NCBI RefSeq assembly: GCF_035989305.1
Contig: NZ_CP108514.1
Coordinates: forward strand, 7,172,501 to 7,236,500
DNA from: Streptomyces sp. NBC_01233
Lineage (GTDB): Bacteria > Actinomycetota > Actinomycetes > Streptomycetales > Streptomycetaceae
Length of the DNA: 64,000 nt
Reading direction: 5' to 3'
In this document: one piece after another, positions 53,220 to 62,821 of the stretch
Layout: every line of letters begins with the position of its first letter
Position numbering within the stretch: the stretch's first letter is position 1
The notes under the pieces: model-generated
What the model saw: the letters and a program-made list of their open reading frames with translations, nothing else
Databases searched by the model: none
Told to the model about the DNA's origin: nothing
Position numbers and translations under genes: made by a program

Positions 53220-54503
53220 TCAGGCGGTGGCGGCCAGGGCCGTGACCAGGACCGGGGTCACCTGTTCGATCTGCCAGGCGCGGGCACCGTAGCCGGCCAG
53301 GGCCTGCGCCACCGCGTCGGCGTCGAGCCGCTGCGGCGGCTCCCAGCACAGCCGGCGGACGGTGTCCGGGGTGATCAGGTTCTCCTGGGGCAGGTTGAGC
53401 GCCTCCGCCAGCGCCGAGACGGCGCTGCGGGCCGCCGACAGCCGGGCCGCGGCGGCCGGGTCCTTGTCCACCCAGGAGCGCGGCGGCGGCGGACCGGCCG
53501 GGGTCGCCCCCGGCTGCGGCAGCTCGTTCTCGGGCAGGGCCTTCGCCCGGTCCACGGCGGCCATCCACTGGTCCAGCTGGCGCCGGCCCATCCGCTGCCC
53601 GTAGCCGGGCAGCGCGGACAGGGTGTGCACGTTCGCGGGCAGGGCCAGGGCGGCCTCGACGATCGCGGCATCGCCCAGTACCTTGCCCGGCGACACGTCG
53701 CGCCGCTGCGCGATCCGGTCCCGGGACTCCCACAGCTCCCGTACGACCGCCATCTGACGGCGGCGGCGCACCTTGTGCATGCCGGATGTGCGGCGCCAGG
53801 GGTCCTTGCGGGGCGGTGCGGGCGGAGCGGAGGCGATGGCGTCGAACTCCTGGCGGGCCCAGTCCAGCTTGCCCTGCCGGTCCAGCTCCTTCTCCAGCGC
53901 GTCCCGCAGGTCCACCAGCAGCTCCACGTCCAGGGCGGCGTAGCGCAGCCACGGCTCGGGGAGCGGGCGGGTGGACCAGTCGACGGCGGAGTGGCCCTTC
54001 TCCAGGGCGTAGCCGAGAACGCTCTCGACCATCGCGCCGAGTCCGACCCGGGGGAAGCCGGCGAGGCGGCCGGCCAGCTCGGTGTCGAAGAGGGAGGTGG
54101 GCACCATGCCTATTTCGCGCAGGCACGGCAGGTCCTGGGTGGCGGCGTGCAGGATCCACTCGGTGCCGGACAGGGCCTCGCCCAGCGAGGACAGGTCGGG
54201 GCAGCCCACCGGGTCGATCAGCGCGGACCCCGCACCCTCGCGGCGCAGCTGCACCAGGTAGGCGCGCTGGCCGTAGCGGTATCCGGAGGCTCGCTCGGCG
54301 TCGACGGCGACGGGGCCGGTGCCCGCGGCGAACGCCGCGACCACTTGGGCGAGGGCGTCCGCGTCGGCGGCCACCGGCGGGATCCCCTCGCGGGGCTCCA
54401 GCAACGGAATCGGCACCCCACCGGGCGGAACAACGACGTCGTCCGGGGGGCCGCCCCCGGTGGTGGTGCGCAGGTCTGCTGCGGTCTCTTGGGCGTCGGT
54501 CAC
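53220..54503 (-). CDS. rnd: Ribonuclease D-like 3'-5' exonuclease with HRDC domain
   Basis: A 427-residue DEDD exonuclease. Exo I: VAVDAERASG; Exo II: LHAATQDLPCLRE; Exo III: RYAALDVELLVDL (Tyr...Asp). The HRDC domain follows (residues about 215-300: ELWESRDRIAQRRDVSPGKVLGDAAIVEAAL). It trims tRNA and other small RNA 3' ends. GTG at 54503. The extra C-terminal roughly 110 residues are common in actinobacterial relatives. Confidence 0.9.
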   Translation of the reverse strand: MTDAQETAADLRTTTGGGPPDDVVVPPGGVPIPLLEPREGIPPVAADADALAQVVAAFAAGTGPVAVDAERASGYRYGQRAYLVQLRREGAGSALIDPVGCPDLSSLGEALSGTEWILHAATQDLPCLREIGMVPTSLFDTELAGRLAGFPRVGLGAMVESVLGYALEKGHSAVDWSTRPLPEPWLRYAALDVELLVDLRDALEKELDRQGKLDWARQEFDAIASAPPAPPRKDPWRRTSGMHKVRRRRQMAVVRELWESRDRIAQRRDVSPGKVLGDAAIVEAALALPANVHTLSALPGYGQRMGRRQLDQWMAAVDRAKALPENELPQPGATPAGPPPPRSWVDKDPAAAARLSAARSAVSALAEALNLPQENLITPDTVRRLCWEPPQRLDADAVAQALAGYGARAWQIEQVTPVLVTALAATA

Positions 54504-54529
54504 CGGTCAAGGGTATCCGTGTATACGAC

Positions 54530-54563
54530 GCGCCCGTCGCCGGAACGTTCCGGCGACGGGCGC
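54530..54563. terminator. 34-base perfect palindrome
   Basis: 17-bp arms with no spacer (54530-54546 with 54547-54563), downstream of the response regulator and just upstream of rnd. Probably the regulator terminator. Confidence 0.6.
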
Positions 54564-54653
54564 GGGCAGTATGCGGGGAGTTTTCCGGGGGTACTCCCGG
54601 AGGTTCCCCCGGACCGGGTCCGGGGGAGGTTATCCGGGAGCTCCGCCCCGCGC

Positions 54654-55316
54654 TCAGTGGATGATCCCGGTGCGCAGCGCCACGGCGACCATTCCGGCGC
54701 GGTCACCGGTACCCAGCTTGCGGGCGATCCGGGCGAGGTGGGACTTGACGGTCAGGGCGGACAGGCCCATCGAGACGCCGATGGCCTTGTTGGACTGGCC
54801 CTCCGCGACGAGGCGCAGGACCTCGACCTCGCGGCCGGAGAGCTCTCGGTAGCCGCCCGGGTGGTTCGGGGCACCCGGGGGGCGGCGGTGCATACGGGCG
54901 GCCGCGGCACCGATGGGGGCGGCGCCGGGGCGGGTGGGGAGCCCGATGTTGGTCCGCGTACCGGTGACGACGTAGCCCTTCACTCCGCCCGCGAGGGCGT
55001 TGCGTACGGCGCCGATGTCGTCGGCGGCGGACAGGGCCAGGCCGTTGGGCCAGCCGGCTGCGCGGGTCTCGGAGAGCAGGGTGAGACCGGAACCGTCGGG
55101 CAGGTGTACGTCGGCCACGCAGATGTCGCGCGGGCTGCCGACGCGGGGGCGGGCCTCCGCGATGGACGACGCCTCGATCACGTCACGTACGCCGAGGGCC
55201 CACAGATGGCGGGTCACGGTGGAGCGGACGCGCGGGTCGGCCACGACGACCATGGCCGTCGGCTTGTTCGGGCGGTAGGCGACCAGGCTTGCGGGCTGCT
55301 CGAGAAGAACGGACAC
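54654..55316 (-). CDS. LuxR-type response regulator, orphan
   Basis: A 220-residue protein. The receiver domain keeps the phospho-acceptor region (ICVADVHLPDGSG), but the acidic pocket is reduced to one Asp (VVVADPRVR) and the conserved Lys segment is GVKGYVV, so phosphorylation may be weak or absent. The C-terminal helix-turn-helix is LSGREVEVLRLVAEGQSNKAIGVSMGLSALTVKSHLARIARKLG. No histidine kinase is adjacent. It is conserved at this place in Streptomyces, upstream of rnd. Confidence 0.85.
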   Translation of the reverse strand: MSVLLEQPASLVAYRPNKPTAMVVVADPRVRSTVTRHLWALGVRDVIEASSIAEARPRVGSPRDICVADVHLPDGSGLTLLSETRAAGWPNGLALSAADDIGAVRNALAGGVKGYVVTGTRTNIGLPTRPGAAPIGAAAARMHRRPPGAPNHPGGYRELSGREVEVLRLVAEGQSNKAIGVSMGLSALTVKSHLARIARKLGTGDRAGMVAVALRTGIIH

Positions 55317-55672
55317 CTAGGCCTCCTGGGGGAGTGGCGGGACGGCCGGCTCGGGGAAGGAAGCCGGTGCGAACCGTGCGGATGGTCACTGACTCCTTCG
55401 GCACGTCACCCGCCCGGCTTTAGGGAATGATCACGATTTGGTGAGTAACAATTCGGGCAATTCGGACGCACGATCGATCATAGGGTGATCAGAAGCCCAC
55501 AATGGACGCCGCCTTCCGACACTTCGTTGCGGGCTTCGACCGCTCGTTCTGTACGTGCCGGACGTCGGCGGCCGTCTCCGGGTGTCCCCGGGCGGCCGGC
55601 GCACGGTCTGCGGGCCGGCCTGCAGGCGGTCGGCGGACGGCCTGTGGACGGTCTCGGGGCACGGCCGTACGG
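55317..55672. promoter_or_regulatory. Upstream region of the response regulator
   Basis: 356 bases without a convincing gene. A relatively A/T-rich stretch at 55425-55500 is the likely promoter region of the response regulator. The rest is downstream of DUF3000; nothing else is seen. Confidence 0.4.
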
Positions 55673-56329
55673 CTACGGGTGGTGCGGACCGCGCCGCTGT
55701 GGCAGGGAGACCACTCCCGTGACGGTGTCCGTCGGACCCACCGGCGGCAGCCCCGCGATCTGGCACAGCAGCTCGCACCACGCCGACAGGTGCGCCGAGG
55801 TGTCCGGCACCCCGCCCACCCCCTCGCGGGGCGTCCACGAGGCTCTGATCTCGATCTGCGTGGCCGGCCGCCGCTCCGCGAGCCCGCCGAAGTAGTGCGA
55901 GCTCGCCATGGTCACGGTCCCGCTCGTCTCCCCGTACGTCAGCCCGCGCGCGTCCAGGGCCCCGGTCAGCCAGGACCAGCACACCTCGGGGAGGAGCGGG
56001 TCCGCGGCCATCTCCGGCTCCAGCTCCGCTCTGACGAGCGTCACCAGCCGGAAGGTCCCGTGCCAGGCGTCGTGCCCGGCCGGATCGTGGAGCAGGATCA
56101 GCCGCCCGTCGGCGAGGTCGTCCTCGCCGTCCACCACCACGGCCTCCAGCGCGTAGGCGTGCGGGGCCAGTCTCTGGGGCGGTTTCGTCGGGTCGATCTC
56201 GATGCCCGGGCGCAGCCGCGCCTTCTTCAAGCCGTCGACCGCCCGGCGGAACGGGAGCGGGACGGAGCTCTCCTTCGCGCTGTCCACACCGTCAGCGCCA
56301 TCTGAAAATCGTCCCTGAGCCGCAGCCAT
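55673..56329 (-). CDS. DUF3000 family protein
   Basis: A 218-residue actinobacterial protein of unknown function. Conserved features are [64 protein letters not shown], and a C-terminal [15 protein letters not shown]. It diverges from hemE with a 91-base gap, an arrangement shared across actinomycetes. ATG at 56329 is preferred to the upstream in-frame start at 56431 because the latter runs over the hemE start. Confidence 0.85.
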   Translation of the reverse strand: MAAAQGRFSDGADGVDSAKESSVPLPFRRAVDGLKKARLRPGIEIDPTKPPQRLAPHAYALEAVVVDGEDDLADGRLILLHDPAGHDAWHGTFRLVTLVRAELEPEMAADPLLPEVCWSWLTGALDARGLTYGETSGTVTMASSHYFGGLAERRPATQIEIRASWTPREGVGGVPDTSAHLSAWCELLCQIAGLPPVGPTDTVTGVVSLPQRRGPHHP

Positions 56330-56420
56330 GCGGGGAAGACTAGGCGGTATGTGCGCCCGTACGGCGCAGGGACACCCGCGCCGGGTCGGGCACTTCTTCA
56401 TACGTGCGAAGATTTGGGTC

Positions 56421-57485
56421 GTGAGTGCCAACGACCGCCCGACGGGCCAGCCGAGTCAGACGTACGATTCCGCCTTCCTGAAGGCGTGCCGGCGCGAGCC
56501 GGTGCCGCACACCCCGGTGTGGTTCATGCGGCAGGCCGGGCGCTCGCTGCCGGAGTACCGCAAGCTGCGCGAGGGCACGCAGATGCTGGAGTCCTGCATG
56601 CGCCCCGACCTGGTCACCGAGATCACGCTGCAGCCGGTGCGGCGCCACAACGTCGACGCGGCGATCTTCTTCTCCGACATCGTGGTCCCGCTGAAGGCCA
56701 TCGGCGTCGACCTGGACATCAAGCCGGGCATCGGCCCGGTCGTCGCCCAGCCGATCCGCCGCCGCGAGGACCTCGCACAGCTGCGCGACCTCACCCCCGA
56801 GGACGTCTCGTACGTCACCGAGGCGATCGGCATGCTCACGGGTGAACTGGGCTCCACGCCGTTGATCGGTTTCGCGGGCGCACCTTTCACCCTCGCGAGC
56901 TACCTCGTCGAGGGCGGTCCCTCGAAGAACCACGAGCACACCAAGGCCCTCATGTACGGGGACCCGCAGCTGTGGGCCGACCTGCTGGACCGCCTCGCGG
57001 AGATCACCTCCGCCTTCCTGAAGGTCCAGATCGAGGCCGGAGCCTCCGCCGTCCAGCTCTTCGACTCCTGGGTCGGCGCGCTCCCCCCGGCGGACTACCG
57101 TCGCTCGGTGATGCCCGCGTCGGCGAAGGTCTTGGAGTCCGTCGCCTCGTACGGGGTCCCGCGCATCCACTTCGGCGTGGGCACGGGCGAGCTCCTCGGC
57201 CTCATGGGCGAGGCCGGCGCCGACGTCATGGGCGTCGACTACCGGGTCCCGCTGGACGAGGCCGTCCGCCGCGTGGGTCCCGGCAAGGCACTCCAGGGCA
57301 ATCTGGACCCGGCGGTGCTCTTCTCCACGCCGGAGGCGGTCGAGGCCAAGACGGACGAGGTCCTCGCGGCCGCGGCCGGCCTGGAGGGCCACGTCTTCAA
57401 CCTGGGCCACGGCGTCCTCCCGACGACCGACCCCGACGCGCTGACCCGCCTGGTGGACTACGTCCACACCAAGACGGCCCGCTGA
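56421..57485 (+). CDS. hemE: Uroporphyrinogen decarboxylase
   Basis: A 354-residue enzyme decarboxylating uroporphyrinogen III to coproporphyrinogen III in haem biosynthesis. The signature [18 protein letters not shown] holds the substrate-binding Arg residues; [15 protein letters not shown] has the conserved Asp; the C-terminal [12 protein letters not shown] is diagnostic. GTG at 56421 (MSANDRPTG) is preferred; no good ribosome site is seen, so it may be weakly translated or leaderless. Confidence 0.96.
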   Translation: MSANDRPTGQPSQTYDSAFLKACRREPVPHTPVWFMRQAGRSLPEYRKLREGTQMLESCMRPDLVTEITLQPVRRHNVDAAIFFSDIVVPLKAIGVDLDIKPGIGPVVAQPIRRREDLAQLRDLTPEDVSYVTEAIGMLTGELGSTPLIGFAGAPFTLASYLVEGGPSKNHEHTKALMYGDPQLWADLLDRLAEITSAFLKVQIEAGASAVQLFDSWVGALPPADYRRSVMPASAKVLESVASYGVPRIHFGVGTGELLGLMGEAGADVMGVDYRVPLDEAVRRVGPGKALQGNLDPAVLFSTPEAVEAKTDEVLAAAAGLEGHVFNLGHGVLPTTDPDALTRLVDYVHTKTAR

Positions 57486-57521
57486 TCCGAGCAAGATCGA
57501 AACGTCGGTACCGTGCCGTGC

Positions 57522-57645
57522 ATGACATGGCACGGGCCGACGTTTCGCATATCCGACGGACAGACCGTCGACGGGGTCTGGTGCCTCGTCCGGAGCAAGC
57601 ACGACCGGCTGGACGAGCACCACACCGAGCACCTCTTCGTCTACG
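57522..57645 (+). pseudogene. Truncated hypothetical gene
   Basis: ATG at 57522 opens MTWHGPTFRISDGQTVDGVW then CLVRSKHDRLDEHHTEHLFVYAS, protein-like for about 40 residues. Beyond about 57645 the frame enters IS481 remnant DNA in antisense. It looks like a gene cut by the insertion. No family recognised. Confidence 0.4.
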
Positions 57646-57870
57646 CAAGCGTTCTGCGGCTCGCCGTAGCGGCCAGCCGTCCTCGACCACGCAGCGGGCC
57701 AGGCGCAGTCGTCCGGTCTCGGTCAGGGGTGCATTACGGTGGGGCATGAGGGCCTTCTGCTGGTTGGTGTAGATGTCGCAATCCACACCGAACCTGGGAG
57801 GCCCTCACCCGTTCCAGACGCCTCAGCCGAGACCTGCATCACGCGTCCACAACCTCCCGGGGCAATGCGG
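57646..57870 (-). mobile_element. IS481-family remnant
   Basis: ATG at 57747 (minus) gives MPHRNAPLTETGRLRLARCV then VEDGWPLRRAAERL, the usual N-terminus of IS481 transposases, lost after about 31 residues. Upstream sequence to 57870 (GGAGGCCCTCACCC and CATCACGCGTCCACAACCTC) looks like IS end/leader DNA. Only this end survives. Confidence 0.65.
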
Positions 57871-59262
57871 CTAGACCCCCGCCGAGCGGACCGCGGAGAC
57901 GGCCTTGCGCGCTGCCACCAGGACGGGGTCCCAGACCGGGGAGAAGGGAGGGGCGTAGCCCAGGTCGAGGGTGACCATCTGGTCCACCGTCATGCCGGCC
58001 GTGAGGGCGACCGCCGCGACGTCCACCCGCTTCGCGGACCCCGCGCCGCCGACGATCTGGACGCCGAGCAGCCTGCCCGTACGGCGTTCCGCCAGCATCT
58101 TCACCGTCATCTCCGCCGCGCCCGGGTAGTAGCCCGCCGTGGTCGTGGAGGTGATCGTGGCCGTCACGAAGCGCAGGCCCGCCTCCAGGGCGTCGCGCTC
58201 GCGCAGTCCCGTACGGGCGATCTCCAGGTCGCAGACCTTGCTGACCGCCGTGCCGACGACCCCGGGGAAGGTCGCGTAGCCGCCGCCCACGCCCGAGCCG
58301 ATGACCTGCCCGTGCTTGTTGGCGTGCGTGCCCAGCGGGATGTGCCGGGTGCGGCCCGCGATCAGGTCCAGGACCTCCACGCAGTCGCCGCCCGACCAGA
58401 TGTTCTCGTGGCCCCGGACGCGCATCGAGAGGTCCGTGAGGATGCCGCCCGACGGGCCGAGCGGCAGGCCCGCGGCGCGGGCGAGGGCCGTACGGGGCTC
58501 CACGCCGATGCCGAGCACGACCACGTCCGCCTCGTACTCCTCGCCCGCGGCCGTGGCCACCGCCCGGGCCCGGCCCTGCTCGTCCGTGAGGATCTTCGTC
58601 ACCTCGGCGCGGGAGACCGTGCGGATCCCCATCCGGTTCATCGCGGTGTGCACCAGGCCGCCCATGTCCGGGTCCAGCGTGGCCATCGGCTGAGCGCCCC
58701 GGTGCAGGACGGTGACCTCGAAGCCCCGCCCGACCAGGGCCTCCGCCATCTCCACGCCGATGTAGCCCGCGCCGACCACCACCGCCCGCCTGCCCCCGGT
58801 GCGTTCGGTGCGCTCCAGTGAGTCCATCAGGCGCTGGCCGTCGTCCAGGGTCTGGATGCCGTGGACCCCGTGCGCGCCGATGCCGGGGAGCCGGGGGCGG
58901 ACGGGGCGGGCGCCCGTGGCCAGGACGAGCTTGTCGTAGTCCGTCCAGGATTCGGATCCGCTGTCCAGATCGCGGGCGCGGACCCGGGACCCGGGCAGGT
59001 CCAGCTCCACGACCTCCGTGCGGGTGCGCAGGTCGATGCCCCGGGCGCGGTGCTCCTCGGGGGTGCGGGCGATCAGTTCGTCGCGCCCGGCGACCCGGCC
59101 GCCGACCCAGTACGGGATGCCGCACGCGGAGTACGAGGTGAAGTGCCCGCGCTCGAAGGCGACGATCTCCAGCTCCGCCGGGCCCTTGAGCCTGCGGGCC
59201 TGTGACGCGGCGGACATCCCCGCCGCGTCACCGCCGACCACCACCAGTCGTTCCGTCGCCAT
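57871..59262 (-). CDS. FAD-dependent oxidoreductase, CoA-disulfide reductase / NADH oxidase type
   Basis: A 463-residue flavoprotein. FAD site VVVGGDAAGMSAASQARR; active-site Cys in SYSACGIPYWVGG (SxxCGxP, as in CoA-disulfide reductases and persulfide reductases); NAD(P)H site AVVVGAGYIGVEMAEAL; second FAD motif GHENIWSGGDCVEV; C-terminal dimerisation domain. It may reduce CoA disulfide/persulfide or oxygen; which is unclear. No rhodanese domain is fused. Confidence 0.88.
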   Translation of the reverse strand: MATERLVVVGGDAAGMSAASQARRLKGPAELEIVAFERGHFTSYSACGIPYWVGGRVAGRDELIARTPEEHRARGIDLRTRTEVVELDLPGSRVRARDLDSGSESWTDYDKLVLATGARPVRPRLPGIGAHGVHGIQTLDDGQRLMDSLERTERTGGRRAVVVGAGYIGVEMAEALVGRGFEVTVLHRGAQPMATLDPDMGGLVHTAMNRMGIRTVSRAEVTKILTDEQGRARAVATAAGEEYEADVVVLGIGVEPRTALARAAGLPLGPSGGILTDLSMRVRGHENIWSGGDCVEVLDLIAGRTRHIPLGTHANKHGQVIGSGVGGGYATFPGVVGTAVSKVCDLEIARTGLRERDALEAGLRFVTATITSTTTAGYYPGAAEMTVKMLAERRTGRLLGVQIVGGAGSAKRVDVAAVALTAGMTVDQMVTLDLGYAPPFSPVWDPVLVAARKAVSAVRSAGV

Positions 59263-59323
59263 CGTCCGTACCGCCCCTTCACCCCGTCATCGGATGGTGA
59301 ACACGCTACGGGCGAACGCGCGT

Positions 59324-60337
59324 TCAGTCCTGCACGTCGGCCTCGGTGTCCGAAGCCGGCGTCCGGGGTGCGGGGACCTGGGCCGCGGTCCGCTGCGGGG
59401 CCGGGACCGCAGTCGCCTTCGGGCGCGCCGGAAGCCGCCGGCGGTACAGCCGGACCAGCGCCACCACCAGCGCCGCCGTCAGCGCGAACGGCAGCAGCGC
59501 TCCCACCGCCACCGTCAGGTACCGCACGACCGTGGTGAAGACCTCCCAGCCGCCGCTCAGGGCGTCCAGGAAGGTGGGCTCCTTCTCCTTCTTCTCCGTG
59601 ACCTCCGGCTTCGGGGCGGGCTCCGTGACCTCCAGCGTGATGGTGCCCATCGAGGTCTGGTCCTTCAGCGCCGTCTGCTGGGCCTGCAGCGATTCCAGGT
59701 CGGACTGGCGCCGGCTCAGCTCGCTCTCCAGCATCACCACGTCGCCGAGGGCCGTGGCCTTGCCCATCATCTCCCGCACCCGCGCCACGCTGGCCTGCTG
59801 CGAGGCGACGCGGCTGCCGATGTCGGCGACCTTCTCGGTGACGTCCTGCGCGTCGACCTTGCGGTGCAGGAGCTTGCCGCTGCCCTCCATGGCGCTGAGC
59901 ACCGAGTCGTAGCGCTCGCCGGGTACCCGCAGGGTCACCGTCGAGGTCATCCGGCCGTCCTCGCCGCGCCTGGTGGACTCGTTGCCGACGTAGCCGCCCG
60001 CCCCGTCGGCAGCGGCGCGGGCGGCGGCGAGGGCCTTCTGGGCGTCCGTCGTCTCGATGCCGAGCGTCGCCGTACGGATCACGTTCGGGCGGACCGGGGC
60101 CGACGGCGGGGCGTTCTTGTCGGCCGGGGCGGCCGACGGGGCCGCCGCGGCGCCCTTCGCGCCCTCCGCGCCCTGGGGCGCCTTGCCGTCCTGGGCGGGC
60201 GCCGGCGCGACCGCCGCCCGGTCGGCCGAGGACGTCTTGCCCCCGGCGTCCGCGCCGCAGCCCGTGAGCGCGAGCGCCCCGGCCAGGGAGAGGGCGGCCA
60301 GGGCCGCCGCGGAACGGTGTCTGTGCAGAGCATGCAT
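59324..60337 (-). CDS. DUF4349 lipoprotein
   Basis: A 337-residue lipoprotein. Lipobox LALTGC at about residue 27; an Ala/Pro-rich linker; the DUF4349 domain (IRTATLGIETTDAQKALAAARAAADGAGGYVGNESTRR... TLRVPGERYDSVLSAMEGSGKLLHRKVDAQDVTEKVADI) with a predicted coiled coil (SRRQSDLESLQAQQTALKDQ); and a C-terminal membrane helix (about residues 270-295). So it is anchored at both ends, with a basic tail inside. Function unknown; relatives lie in the envelope. Confidence 0.85.
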   Translation of the reverse strand: MHALHRHRSAAALAALSLAGALALTGCGADAGGKTSSADRAAVAPAPAQDGKAPQGAEGAKGAAAAPSAAPADKNAPPSAPVRPNVIRTATLGIETTDAQKALAAARAAADGAGGYVGNESTRRGEDGRMTSTVTLRVPGERYDSVLSAMEGSGKLLHRKVDAQDVTEKVADIGSRVASQQASVARVREMMGKATALGDVVMLESELSRRQSDLESLQAQQTALKDQTSMGTITLEVTEPAPKPEVTEKKEKEPTFLDALSGGWEVFTTVVRYLTVAVGALLPFALTAALVVALVRLYRRRLPARPKATAVPAPQRTAAQVPAPRTPASDTEADVQD

Positions 60338-60475
60338 CGTGCAAACCCCCGATGATCGGCTGGTGTTGCCGTTTCGACGTACAGAGTCCTGCCGCGGGTT
60401 TCGCTCGTACGGTCCCGGGCCGGTCCCGATGCGGTCACGGTCCGGCCTCGGAGATCGGTCTGAGACGATGTGTCC

Positions 60476-61981
60476 ATGCACGAAGCGGACATGCGTACGG
60501 ATCGGCCGGACCGGTCGGGCTCCCCCGGCCATGTCGTCGTCATCGGCGGCGGCATCGCGGGCCTCGCGGCGGCCCACCGGCTGCTCGCCGAAGGCGCCCG
60601 CGTCACGCTGCTGGAGGCCGGAACGCGCCTCGGCGGCAAGCTGTACGCCGGCGAGCTCGCCGGGGCCCGTGTCGACCTCGGCGCCGAATCCATGCTCGCC
60701 CGCCGCCCCGAAGGCGTGGACCTCGCCCGGGCCGTGGGCCTCGGCGAAGCCGTGCAGCCGCCCGCCACCGCCACCGCCCACCTGTGGACCCGGGGCGCGC
60801 TGCGGCCCATGCCGCGCGGACACGTCATGGGGGTCCCCGGCGACCTGGGGCCGCTCGCCGCCTCCGGGGTCCTCTCCGCGGAGGGGCTGGCCCGCATCGA
60901 GGCCGAGCGCACGCTCGCGCCCACCGAGATCGGCGAGGACGTCGCCGTCGGCGCGTACGTCGCCGCCCGGCTCGGCCACGAGGTCGTCGACCGGCTGGTG
61001 GAACCTCTGCTCGGCGGCGTCTACGCGGGCAACGCCTACCGCATCTCCATGCGGGCCGCCGTGCCCCAGCTCTTCGAGGCCGCCCGGACGCACGCGCTGC
61101 TGTCCGACGGAGTACGGGAACTGCAGCAGAGGGCGGCGGCCGGTCCCCAGCAGGCCGGTCCGGTCTTCGCCGGCATCGACGGCGGCATCGGACGGCTCCC
61201 GCTCGCCGTGGCCGAGGCCTGCCGCGCGGCCGGAGCGCGGATCGTCACCGGAGCACCCGTCACCGAGGTCGTGCGTACGCCTGAAGGCTGGCGGATCGTG
61301 GCCGGCGCGGGGACCGCCGGGGCCACCGAGACGATCGAGGCCGACGGCGTGATCCTGGCCACCCCGGCCGGACCCGCCGCACGCCTCCTGGACGGGCTCG
61401 CGCCCACCGCCGCGGCCGAGCTGCGCGGGGTCGAATACGCCTCGATGGCCCTGGTCACCATGGCCTTCCGCCGCTCCGACCTGTCGGCCGCCGTCGCCGG
61501 CGGGGGCGCCAGCGGCTTCCTCGTACCGCCCGTCGACGGCCGGACCATCAAGGCCTCCACCTTCTCCAGCAACAAGTGGGCCTGGGCCGGGGCGGATCCC
61601 GAGCTCTTCCTGCTGCGCACCTCGGTGGGCCGGTACGCCGACGAGGCCGACCTGGGGCGCGAGGACGGCGAGCTGGTCGACGTCTCCCTCGCCGACCTCG
61701 GCGAGGCCGTGGGGCTCGCGGCACGGCCGGTCGCCTCCACCGTCACCCGCTGGGACGGCGGGCTGCCCCAGTACCCGGTCGGCCACCTCGACCGGGTGGC
61801 CCGGATCCGCGGCGCCGCCGCCGCCCTGCCGGGTCTCGCGGTGTGCGGCGCCCTCTACGACGGGGTGGGCATCCCGGCGTGCATCGCCAGTGCCGGCCGG
61901 GCCGCGGAGGCGGTGCTCGCCTCGCTCGGTGCGGGTACGGCACCCCTGGCGCCGACCACTGATCAGCGCACGGGACAATAG
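60476..61981 (+). CDS. hemY: Coproporphyrinogen III / protoporphyrinogen oxidase
   Basis: A 501-residue FAD enzyme. Dinucleotide motif [58 protein letters not shown] is typical of HemG/HemY-type oxidases; C-terminal [25 protein letters not shown] is the second FAD region. In Gram-positive bacteria this oxidase (also called HemG or CgoX) makes coproporphyrin III for the coproporphyrin-dependent pathway. The start is uncertain: ATG 60476, GTG 60470 or ATG 60491. It lies four bases before hemQ. Confidence 0.92.
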   Translation: MHEADMRTDRPDRSGSPGHVVVIGGGIAGLAAAHRLLAEGARVTLLEAGTRLGGKLYAGELAGARVDLGAESMLARRPEGVDLARAVGLGEAVQPPATATAHLWTRGALRPMPRGHVMGVPGDLGPLAASGVLSAEGLARIEAERTLAPTEIGEDVAVGAYVAARLGHEVVDRLVEPLLGGVYAGNAYRISMRAAVPQLFEAARTHALLSDGVRELQQRAAAGPQQAGPVFAGIDGGIGRLPLAVAEACRAAGARIVTGAPVTEVVRTPEGWRIVAGAGTAGATETIEADGVILATPAGPAARLLDGLAPTAAAELRGVEYASMALVTMAFRRSDLSAAVAGGGASGFLVPPVDGRTIKASTFSSNKWAWAGADPELFLLRTSVGRYADEADLGREDGELVDVSLADLGEAVGLAARPVASTVTRWDGGLPQYPVGHLDRVARIRGAAAALPGLAVCGALYDGVGIPACIASAGRAAEAVLASLGAGTAPLAPTTDQRTGQ

Positions 61982-61985
61982 GAAC

Positions 61986-62708
61986 ATGACTGCACCAGAG
62001 AAGATTCCCAACGCGGGGAAGAAGGCGAAGGACCTCAACGAGGTCATCCGCTACACCCTGTGGTCCGTCTTCAAGCTGAAGGACGTCCTCCCCAGTCCTG
62101 AGGCTGACCGCGCCGGTTTCGCCGACGAGGTCCAGGAGCTGTTCGACCAGCTGGCCGCCAAGGACATCACCGTCCGCGGCACCTATGACGTCTCCGGCCT
62201 GCGCGCCGACGCCGACATCATGATCTGGTGGCACGCGGAGACCGCGGACGAGCTGCAGACCGCGTACAACCTGTTCCGCCGCACCAAGCTGGGCCGTGCG
62301 CTGGAGCCGGTGTGGTCGAACATGGCCCTGCACCGCCCGGCCGAGTTCAACAAGTCCCACATCCCGGCCTTCCTCGCCGACGAGGTCGCGCGCGACTACG
62401 TCAGCGTGTACCCCTTCGTGCGCAGTTACGACTGGTACCTGCTGCCGGACGAGGACCGCCGCCGCATGCTCGCCGACCACGGCAAGATGGCCCGCGGCTA
62501 CCCCGACGTCCGCGCCAACACCGTCGCCTCCTTCTCGCTGGGCGACTACGAGTGGATGCTGGCCTTCGAGGCGGACGAGCTGTACCGCATCGTCGACCTC
62601 ATGCGTCACCTGCGCGCCTCCGAGGCCCGCATGCACGTCCGGGAAGAAGTGCCCTTCTACACCGGACGCCGCAAGTCCGTCGCCGATCTGGTGGCCGGGC
62701 TCGCCTGA
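61986..62708 (+). CDS. hemQ: Coproheme decarboxylase (HemQ), chlorite-dismutase family
   Basis: A 240-residue protein converting iron coproporphyrin III to haem b by H2O2-dependent decarboxylation. Family features: [14 protein letters not shown] at the start, [52 protein letters not shown] (contains the catalytic Tyr region), and [26 protein letters not shown]. It follows hemY by four bases, consistent with consecutive steps in the pathway. Confidence 0.95.
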   Translation: MTAPEKIPNAGKKAKDLNEVIRYTLWSVFKLKDVLPSPEADRAGFADEVQELFDQLAAKDITVRGTYDVSGLRADADIMIWWHAETADELQTAYNLFRRTKLGRALEPVWSNMALHRPAEFNKSHIPAFLADEVARDYVSVYPFVRSYDWYLLPDEDRRRMLADHGKMARGYPDVRANTVASFSLGDYEWMLAFEADELYRIVDLMRHLRASEARMHVREEVPFYTGRRKSVADLVAGLA

Positions 62709-62728
62709 TACCTCCCCTGGGGGGAAGG

Positions 62729-62767
62729 ACCGGAGGACGACCACACCGTCAGGTGAGTTCCTCCGGT
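62729..62767 (+). terminator. Hairpin after hemQ
   Basis: ACCGGAGGA/TCCTCCGGT 9-bp stem (62729-62737 with 62759-62767). Confidence 0.55.
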
Positions 62768-62821
62768 GGATCGGGAGGCCCTGCCCCCGAAACGACGCAG
62801 CCGGAGATCCCGCCCGGAAGT

